Shown here one piece after another: positions 14,871 through 22,371 of a DNA stretch of 23,128 nt. Under the pieces are notes generated by a model. That model was not told where the DNA came from. It worked only from the letters and a program-made list of their open reading frames with translations, and ran no database searches. Both the position numbers and the translations under genes were made by a program. Source of the DNA: an uncultured Fibrobacter sp. (lineage in GTDB: Bacteria > Fibrobacterota > Fibrobacteria > Fibrobacterales > Fibrobacteraceae); contig CALATK010000249.1 of assembly GCA_937891805.1 (NCBI GenBank), forward strand, positions 1-23,128, in the 5' to 3' direction. How positions within the stretch are numbered: position 1 is the first letter of the stretch; each line of letters starts with the position of its first letter.

Positions 14871-15029
14871 TTTCCAGTTTTGAAAAAGGCTATTGCCGTA
14901 TAGCCAAATATTCGAGACTTCAACCTCATTCCCCTCAACATAGGAAACATGCCGCGACCACACGTCATCTGCCACTTAAGTGACAGAATCTACCTTCCAG
15001 CATTTTCTAAATGACTATTTTTTAGAAAG

Positions 15030-16097
15030 ATGTCAATAAATTATCAGCTCTCCTTAAACAATACAAATGTCATCAAGGGCATTGCCATTTGTGCTATGCT
15101 TTGGCATCATCTTTTTGTGGGCTTGCAAGAATTCGGAACAGGCATAGAAAGGGTTGCCGCAACATGTAAGGTCTGCGTTGCGTTGTTCGTCTTTTTATCT
15201 GGCTATGGATTGACAATTCAATTCGAAAAGAAGTCGTTCCAGGACTGGAAAAATAAAACGGCACATGTGGTTCTTTTTTTGCTGCGTAGGATTACAAAGT
15301 TTTACCTAAACTATTGGATTGTTTTTCTTTTATTTGTGCCAATTGGGGTTTTCATCTTTGGAAGGACTCCTTCCGTCGCATACAGCAAAAATGACTCTTC
15401 TGCTATTAACCTTTTGTTTGATTTCCTTGGGCTTCAGGGTTACAATTCCTACAACATCACTTGGTGGTTCAACCGGCTTATTCTTTGTCTGTACCTGTTC
15501 TTTCCTTTTTTATACTGGACGATGAAAAGTCGGCTTGTTTTCCCATGGATGTTGCTTTTGTTATACTTTGATCCGGGGTCCATTCTCTACCCCTTGCGGT
15601 TTGTTGCTTTGGGACTAGATGTGTATATAATAACATTTGCGTTAGGAATTTGTATGGCGGCACATAAAGAAGGCTTAAACAGGGTTTTACAAAAAACAAA
15701 TGTATTTGCCGTGTTGTGCATTTTGTTTATCGTTGCCGCAACATTTCTGTATTTGAGAAATAGCGGAGTCTTTGATGATTCTAATGGATTTGGTGCAGAT
15801 CCGCTAGCGACGGTCCCCTTGGTGTTTTTCGTAGCAACGCTTTCTAGTTTATTTGACATAAGATTTAGACTCCTTGCATTTCTCGGACGACACGCTATGA
15901 ACATTTTCCTATTGCACACATTCATCTTCTCGTATTTCTTTCATTCTTTTGTTTATAGTTTTGAAAATCCGTTTTTAATTTTTTTAGTCTTGTTATGCTC
16001 GTCGTTCCTACTCTCAATCATTCTTGAATTCCTAAAAAAACATTTGGGCTTTTATAAGTTACAAGACAAAATCTGCGCAAAAATCGAGAATTACTAA
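15030..16097 (+). CDS. Membrane acyltransferase (acyltransferase 3 family)
   Basis: 355 residues, polytopic, roughly ten hydrophobic segments. The N terminus has NVIKGIAICAMLWHHLFVG, matching the 'lkgiai..Vv..H' pattern of OafA/acyltransferase-3 proteins with the catalytic-region His, then CVALFVFLSGYGL, also typical. Such enzymes O-acylate surface polysaccharides at the inner membrane. It is the first gene of a tight five-gene A+T-rich unit (gaps of 9 and 11 nt and two overlaps). The substrate cannot be read from sequence; the adjoining genes suggest a surface glycan or pilin-linked modification. Confidence 0.82.
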   Translation: MSINYQLSLNNTNVIKGIAICAMLWHHLFVGLQEFGTGIERVAATCKVCVALFVFLSGYGLTIQFEKKSFQDWKNKTAHVVLFLLRRITKFYLNYWIVFLLFVPIGVFIFGRTPSVAYSKNDSSAINLLFDFLGLQGYNSYNITWWFNRLILCLYLFFPFLYWTMKSRLVFPWMLLLLYFDPGSILYPLRFVALGLDVYIITFALGICMAAHKEGLNRVLQKTNVFAVLCILFIVAATFLYLRNSGVFDDSNGFGADPLATVPLVFFVATLSSLFDIRFRLLAFLGRHAMNIFLLHTFIFSYFFHSFVYSFENPFLIFLVLLCSSFLLSIILEFLKKHLGFYKLQDKICAKIENY

Positions 16098-16106
16098 CTT
16101 TATTTT

Positions 16107-17777
16107 ATGTTTTACAAAAAAACAATACTCATTGCGCTACTACTCAATGCCTTGTTTCTGGCGTTGTATTTTGCCTTTGGAATAGTTCGACATGGCTCGC
16201 TGGATGACTATTTTATGTCCAATATACTAACCGGAGCCTATGGTTCAACATATGATGTTCATATGTATTTTGTTAATTCCGCGTATGGGTATTTTCTAAA
16301 ACCACTTTACATGATATTTCCTAAGGTGGGGTGGTATTTCCTATTTGAACTTGTTGGAACCTTCGCTGCCTTTACAACATTTACGTATTTTGTAATTATT
16401 AGGATGGGCAAAAAGTTTGGAATCCCATTTGCGTTGATCTTACTCGCGGCAGTGGTTCCCGATTTTTATTTTCAACTCAGCTTTACGCAATGCGCTACGG
16501 CATACACGGCCGCGGGAATATTATTATTTGCGATGGGCGATTCTGAAAAAAACAGATTGTACCTGTTTGGGGGATCGCTGTTTTTGATTGCGGGAAGCAT
16601 AATGCGTTGGGAGGGGTTTCTTCTTGGAATGCCGTTCCTTTGCGCGCTGTTTACTATCAATGCGTTCTCAAGAAAGAAAATATACGTCACATCCATCATG
16701 GCTCTGTGCGCTGCTATGGTCACGCTCTATGGAACAAAGAAATACGACGAGTCTCTGTATTCTCAAGGCGATTATAAATATTATGCAGAGTATCAGCCGG
16801 TTCGGTCGTTCTTTGGTGATGGAGCCTATTATGATTCAGAATCCACTTACGATGAATTAGAAGAAAGAGGAATGTCCGGACTAGACTATACATTCGCAAG
16901 AAGCTGGATATATTATGACACAGATGTCTTATGTGCAGACAGTTTGCGGGCGATGGCGAAGATTGCACAACGTAATTTGTACACGCCTAACTGGTTCAGG
17001 ATGCCGTTCGCCTTCTTTACAGCTGTTTCAAAAACGCTGACACGGACTAGTGGATGGTGTTGGGTTATACTTTGCTTAATATTGATAATCATTCCATCAA
17101 GGAAGTCGAATCTTTATCCGTGGATTTCTCTTTCAATAGTCGCTATTTCAATCGGCTATTTACTACTGGTTAACAGGCTAGTTTCCCATGTGGAATCGGG
17201 AATCTGGCTTTACGCGATTGTTTCAGGAATCCCGTTCCTTTGTAAAGATGGCGTTGAACAAAATTTCTTTATTCAAAAACATATTAAGCTTGCTCAGCCC
17301 ACAATGGTTATTGTTGCGTTGTTCTTTGCGCTAATCTCAATTTCTTCGCAACCGCTAAAGACGCAGTGGAAAATAATTGAAACTTATGAGATGGGGAGTG
17401 ATTGGAAAGAATTTATTGATTATGCTCAAAATCATCAAGAAGATGTATTTTTACTTGGTTTCGAAACATATAAAGAACTGGGGAATGTGAAAGACAAACC
17501 TTATCTATCTATAAGCTCCGGTAGCTGGCAAAATATATTCCCCATAGGCTATTGGAATGTCCATTTGCCTGCGATGAAGCAGGAACTCGCTAAGCGGGGG
17601 GTAGATAACCCAATCAAAGATATTATCAAACCGAATGTGTATCTCATAGAGGATAATTCATCGCCCACATTTATTGAATACTATAGACGACACTATCATA
17701 AAAATCTGGTAGCAGATACAGTCGCGACATTTGGTGAGAAATTGTTGTTTAAATATCGTGTCGCCGGGGACGAGTGA
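16107..17777 (+). CDS. Polytopic membrane protein, GT-C-like (copy 1)
   Basis: 556 residues with about ten hydrophobic segments and a soluble C-terminal ~130 residues. The first extracytoplasmic loop carries GSLDDYFMSNILTGAYG, an Asp-Asp motif in the place where GT-C glycosyltransferases have their acidic catalytic motif. Later blocks shared with copy 2 (18544) include FTQCA, RWEGFLLGMPF, a DGAYY/DGQNY loop and a tail with GSWQNIFPIGYWN, RGVDNPIKDI and NVYLIED. Probably a lipid-linked-sugar-dependent transferase. It starts 9 nt after the acyltransferase stop without a clear SD and overlaps the next gene. The function is inferred; no close family is named. Confidence 0.6.
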   Translation: MFYKKTILIALLLNALFLALYFAFGIVRHGSLDDYFMSNILTGAYGSTYDVHMYFVNSAYGYFLKPLYMIFPKVGWYFLFELVGTFAAFTTFTYFVIIRMGKKFGIPFALILLAAVVPDFYFQLSFTQCATAYTAAGILLFAMGDSEKNRLYLFGGSLFLIAGSIMRWEGFLLGMPFLCALFTINAFSRKKIYVTSIMALCAAMVTLYGTKKYDESLYSQGDYKYYAEYQPVRSFFGDGAYYDSESTYDELEERGMSGLDYTFARSWIYYDTDVLCADSLRAMAKIAQRNLYTPNWFRMPFAFFTAVSKTLTRTSGWCWVILCLILIIIPSRKSNLYPWISLSIVAISIGYLLLVNRLVSHVESGIWLYAIVSGIPFLCKDGVEQNFFIQKHIKLAQPTMVIVALFFALISISSQPLKTQWKIIETYEMGSDWKEFIDYAQNHQEDVFLLGFETYKELGNVKDKPYLSISSGSWQNIFPIGYWNVHLPAMKQELAKRGVDNPIKDIIKPNVYLIEDNSSPTFIEYYRRHYHKNLVADTVATFGEKLLFKYRVAGDE

Positions 17778-18532
17778 TGAAAAAATGGCAAAAATTTAAT
17801 CTGATATTTTTTTTATGCCTAGTTTCGCTTACTAGTTGTATTGTGTATTTTTTAGGGAAAACGACTGTTTCCACCGCATTTGAAAAGCCATGGCATCTAC
17901 AGCCCGCTATTCACGAAGATTCACTTTCTCAAGAAAGTAAAAATCTGTATAAGATCTTTGATAAACGCAGGCTATATTCCCACTTTAAGGATACATCACG
18001 AACCCAAATTATGATACTTGTGGATTCTTGGGGCGTTCCAGTTGAAGATCGCTTGCTTAAAGATGATCTAGCCATGTTTGCGAACATTCCCCACGTCTTT
18101 GCATTACATCAGCGACTTGCGAATCGGACGAAACATGCTGAGTTGACGGAACTAAGAGATAACGCTCCAAATAATATCTTTCTTTTTGGGGGAGATTCCT
18201 TGGAATATAATCGCAAGCAATACCTTCAGGAAATTAGATTTTCTAGGATTCTTTTCTGTCAATACTGTAGTGACAGTATTATGGTGGCGAAAATGGATTC
18301 TGTGCTAACGCAAGACTCTATTGCATATCTGGCATGGACTACACAAAGTTCTAAAACCGGGAATAGGGATAGCCTACACAATTCTCTTCGGCTCATTGCA
18401 GACTTTGCGAAAAGACATCCGGACGCATTATTTGTTGTACAGGGGACACACCGCCCCATATTGGGCTTGCCAGAGACGAGAAATAGTTACAAGGCACATT
18501 GGGTTCCCGCAGCCATCTTGAATATACGATAA
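17777..18532 (+). CDS. Membrane-anchored phosphatase-fold protein, degenerate (copy 1)
   Basis: 251 residues. One N-terminal hydrophobic segment (IFFLCLVSLTSC, also a possible lipobox), then an extracytoplasmic domain related to that at 20238: IMILVDSWGVP versus VVILVESWGIP, NNIFLFGGDSLEY versus SFLFGGDSTIQW, and FVVQGTHRPILG versus FVVQGDHEPILS. The fold resembles the sulfatase/LTA-synthase branch of the alkaline phosphatase superfamily. Here the GDH metal-binding Asp is Thr and the first acidic residue is Asp instead of Glu, so it may be a pseudoenzyme. ATG 17777 overlaps the upstream TGA. Confidence 0.6.
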   Translation: MKKWQKFNLIFFLCLVSLTSCIVYFLGKTTVSTAFEKPWHLQPAIHEDSLSQESKNLYKIFDKRRLYSHFKDTSRTQIMILVDSWGVPVEDRLLKDDLAMFANIPHVFALHQRLANRTKHAELTELRDNAPNNIFLFGGDSLEYNRKQYLQEIRFSRILFCQYCSDSIMVAKMDSVLTQDSIAYLAWTTQSSKTGNRDSLHNSLRLIADFAKRHPDALFVVQGTHRPILGLPETRNSYKAHWVPAAILNIR

Positions 18533-18543
18533 GCGGAGTGTGT

Positions 18544-20241
18544 ATGGAAACCAAAAGAGCTATTCTCATTTCATTCGCAATAAACCTGTATTTTTTATTA
18601 CTTTGCATTATTTTTGGCGACCTGCGGTTCGGGGCTGTCGATGATTGGTTTATGGCAGGAACACTTTCGGGTATTTTCGGTAGTGGCAATAATGTGCACT
18701 TGACCTTTGTCAACGCCTTATACGGCTATTGTTTGCTTCCTCTTTATCATTTCTTTCCTACAATTAACTGGTATTACATTGGAGAGATGGCCTCCATTTT
18801 TGTTTCATTAACCGTTATTGGTTGCATTATTGTTAAGAAAGTTGGTGAAAAATGGGGAAGCGTATTTACTGTACTATTAGCCGCCCTTTGCGCTAGTGAC
18901 TTTTATCTTGTTCTTCAATTTACGCAATGCGCTTCGATGCTCACTGCGGCGGGCATGCTAGCTTTTTTTTATGGACTTGAAAAAAAAGAAGAATGTTCAA
19001 CAAAACTATGGGTTGTTCCCATGCTAGCAGGAACTCTCCTACTTTGGTGGGGTTCCTGGATGCGATGGCCTGCATTTTTGATGGGAATGCCGTTCTTCGC
19101 GACTCTACTACTGCTACATATCAAAAAATTCCGGCAGATAAAGATTGCAGTTATTGTCTGGCTGATTGTCTTTATTGTTGGAGCAAACGAATTCCACTAT
19201 TTTAACAGCACGTTATATGCAACTCCCGATTATAAAAAATATATAGACTTTCAAGCGCCCCGATCGTTGCTTGGCGATGGGCAAAATTATAATCACCAAG
19301 CAGTTTCTGAAGATTTAGACGAGATTGGATTTTCGGGAAAAGATTATTCTCTTTTAACCAATTGGAATTTTTATGACAATAACGTCTTTTCGCCAGAAAG
19401 TATTCATGTGGTTACTGAAGCAATCAGTCAACATTATTACAAACCATCTTTCTCATCTTTGCCAATAAAAATTTTGGCAACCCTAAACAATTCTACAAAA
19501 AGCCCCATTTTTTTCGTGTGGTTTATTTTTTGCTTGGATTTATTTTTTTTCAAAAGTTCTCAAAGAAAGTGGCCATGGGTTTCTTTAATAATAGTAATTA
19601 TTTTGATGTCTTATCTATTAAATCTTCAACGATTCGTTTATCGCGTTGAAACAGGTTTGTGGCTTTATGCCGGTGTTGGCGCAATTTCATTAATGAAAAA
19701 AAGAGCTGCGTTCTCTAACATCATTTTTTTTATCATAATGGCATCAATGGTCTTGTTTAATTTTTTTTCGTATGCGACCACAGGTTTTCAGGTTAGGTCC
19801 CCAAATACGGGTGAGTTAATCTTAAAACAAGCGGATAAATCAGATTCTGCTGATTTCAAGGGTTTGTTTGCATATATAGACTCCGCTTCTGATACGACCT
19901 TTTTTATGATGTCTATGACGTCTTACATGCGTCTTACATATCACAAATTTCCTCCATACCTTGCGGAACCCAAAGGTAGTTGGGAACAAATTCTATCTTT
20001 TGGATTTTGGACTCCCTATTTCCCCGATATAGAACGGGCATTCCGTAAACGTGGCATCAGTAACCCCATGAAAGACGTTGTCCTAGACAATGTTTTTGTC
20101 ATAGACGAACCATATCTGGTTGATTTCCTAGAGCGTCATTATTACAATAAAGTTGAAATAGATACTGTCCGCAATTTCAATGGAATGGTTGTGTATAAAT
20201 ATTCGATTGCAGGCGATTCGGTAGCGGGGGTCGGGGAATGA
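18544..20241 (+). CDS. Polytopic membrane protein, GT-C-like (copy 2)
   Basis: 565 residues from ATG 18544, chosen because GGAG (18535-18538) lies 5 nt upstream. It is a diverged paralogue of the 16107 protein along its whole length: FGAVDDWFMAGTLSGIFG, FTQCASMLTAAGM, RWPAFLMGMPFF, SLLGDGQNYN, and tail blocks GSWEQILSFGFWTPYFP, RGISNPMKDVV and NVFVIDEP. The acidic DD pair of the first loop is kept. The C-terminal soluble part lies outside or inside depending on the helix count. It is followed by its own phosphatase-fold partner through an ATGA overlap. Probable glycosyl- or glycan-transferase. Confidence 0.6.
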   Translation: METKRAILISFAINLYFLLLCIIFGDLRFGAVDDWFMAGTLSGIFGSGNNVHLTFVNALYGYCLLPLYHFFPTINWYYIGEMASIFVSLTVIGCIIVKKVGEKWGSVFTVLLAALCASDFYLVLQFTQCASMLTAAGMLAFFYGLEKKEECSTKLWVVPMLAGTLLLWWGSWMRWPAFLMGMPFFATLLLLHIKKFRQIKIAVIVWLIVFIVGANEFHYFNSTLYATPDYKKYIDFQAPRSLLGDGQNYNHQAVSEDLDEIGFSGKDYSLLTNWNFYDNNVFSPESIHVVTEAISQHYYKPSFSSLPIKILATLNNSTKSPIFFVWFIFCLDLFFFKSSQRKWPWVSLIIVIILMSYLLNLQRFVYRVETGLWLYAGVGAISLMKKRAAFSNIIFFIIMASMVLFNFFSYATTGFQVRSPNTGELILKQADKSDSADFKGLFAYIDSASDTTFFMMSMTSYMRLTYHKFPPYLAEPKGSWEQILSFGFWTPYFPDIERAFRKRGISNPMKDVVLDNVFVIDEPYLVDFLERHYYNKVEIDTVRNFNGMVVYKYSIAGDSVAGVGE

Positions 20242-21452
20242 AAAGAATTGTTTATCCACTCATCGCCACAGCAATGATAACGATTGCGCCTTTTTTAAGC
20301 ACGTTTGAAAAAGGGCAAGACATTGTACGAGGACTTTTTGATTATAGTGTTCTTGCCTTACTACTCCTTTTTATGCTGATTAGGGACAAGGCTGTCTTCG
20401 CCCGTAAACCGCTGATGGGTTGTGTATTTGTGCTTTTATTCTTGGTCGCTGTAGCGGATTTGCAGAATATACTTTCGTACAAGGGTTGGTTAATCGGCTG
20501 GAGAGTCGCGATTCCATTCATCACTTGTTCCGTCGCCGTATTTTTGCTAAAATCAGTAAAAACATTTAGTTTACATGGGGTAAGTTTCTTTTTATTCATC
20601 GCACTGACGTCTCATTTATTCTTGTATCAGGTTTTTCCTAGTCAACCGATATTTGAGTTCCCAATCGCAAAATGGCTCGCAAGAACCGCCTCGAATCCAG
20701 ATTGGGCTCGTAATCATCTAACACAGGAATTTCGGGAACAAAATAACGCAACGGATTCAGCATCTGTGACCCGGTACTATGTAGATACCACTCGCAGCAA
20801 CGTAGTGATTCTTGTTGAATCCTGGGGAATCCCGATAGATTCTAATGTTTTTGCAAAGGAATTAGCGGTGTTTGACGACATGTTGAAAAATCGAGGAATC
20901 CATTTTAGAATGTATAGTCAAACACGTACTGCAGAACGAGAGGATCTGCTTGATTCTGCTTGGCGCGATTCCACAAGGAAAAGAGATTCATTATTTATGC
21001 CAAGACGTTTCGCTGAGCTCGGTTACCAGACATCATTCCTGTTTGGTGGAGATTCTACAATTCAGTGGCGTTATAAATATATTCGTAATATTGGTTTTCA
21101 AGAAGCCTTTTGGACGGACTCAGCAACAGCAGATGTTATAATGGCCGCAAAGATTGATTCGTTGTTGGCTGCGCCCGCGTGTGACTCATCGGCTGATTCT
21201 ATGTGTAAGAATTGTCATTTTATCGCTTGGACTACTCGTGATACCCGATTCCCCATTAGTGATGATGTGACTGAAACAGAAAAGCTTTATTATGAGCGCT
21301 TGTTTGGAACCTTGCAAACAGTGGCTAATTTAGCGAAAAAGCACCCCAACGTACGCTTTGTGGTGCAAGGCGACCATGAGCCTATATTGTCTCCTTTGGA
21401 GTTTCAACGCAAATTTTATCGCCGTTGGGTACCATTTGTGGTGCTAAATTAA
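20238..21452 (+). CDS. Membrane-anchored sulfatase/phosphotransferase-fold protein (copy 2)
   Basis: 404 residues: about five N-terminal membrane segments (to about residue 130), then an extracytoplasmic domain. Blocks typical of the LTA synthase/EptA/sulfatase fold are visible: NVVILVESWG (metal-binding Glu), SQTRTAEREDLL (place of the nucleophile Thr), SFLFGGDSTIQW and VVQGDHEPI (metal-binding Asp-His). Members move phosphoethanolamine, phosphoglycerol or similar groups onto lipids, glycans or pilins (for example PptA on Neisseria pilin). Unlike its neighbour at 17777 it keeps the acidic and His ligands, so it may be the active copy. Silent pilin cassette 1 begins about 35 bp after its stop. 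Confidence 0.65.
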   Translation: MKRIVYPLIATAMITIAPFLSTFEKGQDIVRGLFDYSVLALLLLFMLIRDKAVFARKPLMGCVFVLLFLVAVADLQNILSYKGWLIGWRVAIPFITCSVAVFLLKSVKTFSLHGVSFFLFIALTSHLFLYQVFPSQPIFEFPIAKWLARTASNPDWARNHLTQEFREQNNATDSASVTRYYVDTTRSNVVILVESWGIPIDSNVFAKELAVFDDMLKNRGIHFRMYSQTRTAEREDLLDSAWRDSTRKRDSLFMPRRFAELGYQTSFLFGGDSTIQWRYKYIRNIGFQEAFWTDSATADVIMAAKIDSLLAAPACDSSADSMCKNCHFIAWTTRDTRFPISDDVTETEKLYYERLFGTLQTVANLAKKHPNVRFVVQGDHEPILSPLEFQRKFYRRWVPFVVLN

Positions 21453-21487
21453 TTTTTATAGCTAAAAATTATTTTTTCAATAAAACT

Positions 21488-21853
21488 GCCACATACTACG
21501 TGAAGTTGCAGGAAGCTTATTTCGCTGAGAAGAACGGGGTTGGTGGTTGGGACATGATCGGTTATACCGCTCCAGGTACCAGCCAAACAGCAACCAATGG
21601 TTCTGGTTATACGACGCAGTTTACCTACACAGGTGGTGCTAATAAAACCGCAACCTCCGTCGCAGTAGGCACGACTGCGGGTGGTGCAACGGCGCTCTGG
21701 ACTGCCGCAAATAGGGGTGCTTTGAACAACTGCTCTGCTGGTTCTTGGACTATCTCTGTTTGGAATAATAGTGGTAAGGATTCGTATGTTGCGGGCGTTA
21801 CTGGAACGGGCTGCGCAGAGCTCACCCCGAACTTTTCTAGCATCGGTCACTAA
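21488..21853 (+). pseudogene. Silent pilin cassette 1 (lacks leader and N-terminal helix)
   Basis: Pilin variable domain without start, leader or helix. Homology to the 14338 pilin starts at TYYVKLQEAYFAEKN and runs to the stop: GYTAPGTSQTATNGSGYTTQF, NNCSAGSWTISVWN, TGCAELTPNFSSIGH. The reading frame is intact, the framework and Cys pair are kept, and the loops differ. Same strand as the expressed pilin. 16 bp at 21496-21511 equal the core of the junction repeat. No promoter or RBS lies upstream; it directly follows the last operon gene. Probably a donor for the expressed locus, alternatively a decaying duplicate. Confidence 0.8.
21496..21511 (+). repeat. 16-bp junction repeat core in cassette 1
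   Basis: CTACGTGAAGTTGCAG, identical to 14478-14493 (direct) and to 22271-22286 (inverted). It encodes YVKLQ in the same frame in all three. Confidence 0.95.
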
Positions 21854-21872
21854 TCATTTATTACGCTAAATA

Positions 21873-21914
21873 AAAAGAGCTCCCTTCATCTGGAGGGGGC
21901 CCTTAATTTTTTTT
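21873..21914. terminator. Bidirectional terminator between convergent cassettes
   Basis: Stem around GAGCTCCC and GGGGGCCC with A-runs on the left and a T8 run on the right, so it can terminate from either side. Either cassette would carry its terminator along when moved. Confidence 0.6.
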
Positions 21915-21925
21915 GCGATTGTATT

Positions 21926-22295
21926 TTACTTCACACCATCAATGGCTGCAAAATTGGGAGTGAGAGCATCACAGCCTGAACCTGTAGCAACGGCAGTCGT
22001 CATTGTTTCCTGACCGTCACTAATGGAATTCAAGGCAACAGTCCAGTTGAAACCGGGACCGCAGTCATTCAACTTGGTAATGTTGTAGGCTTTCCAACCA
22101 TAAACATTATCACCCGGTGTAATGCTTGCCTCAGCAACTGCAGCTCCGCCTTCATACTGGAAGTTGGTTGTAGCAGTGCTACCATTAGCTCCAGTTTTGG
22201 AAGCTCCCGGACCAGTATAGCCGATCTTCTGCCAGCCACCAAAAGAGGCAGCTTCGCTCACATAAGCCTGCTGCAACTTCACGTAGGTTCCTGCT
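21926..22295 (-). pseudogene. Silent pilin cassette 2 (lacks leader and N-terminal helix)
   Basis: Second pilin variable domain, opposite strand, convergent to cassette 1. It begins AGTYVKLQQAYVSEAASFGGW, directly in the 30-bp repeat shared with the expressed pilin, and runs GYTGPGASKTGANGS, NDCGPGFNWTVALNSISDG, GSGCDALTPNFAAIDGVK to a stop. The frame and Cys pair are intact, and the loops differ from both other copies. Upstream codons are open but encode KRCRTTSSREL, not a pilin helix, and lack any prepilin leader. No promoter faces it. The tyrosine recombinase gene starts 76 bp away, divergently. Confidence 0.82.
22266..22295 (-). repeat. 30-bp junction repeat in cassette 2
   Basis: Exact inverted copy of 14469-14498. 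A crossover between the two would invert 14.5-22.3 kb and join the pilin promoter and helix in frame to cassette 2. Confidence 0.92.
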
Positions 22296-22371
22296 AATTC
22301 TCTGGATGAGGTGGTGCGGCATCGTTTATATTTGCGAACTTTTCAAACCATTTCACTCAAAAGGAGAATTC

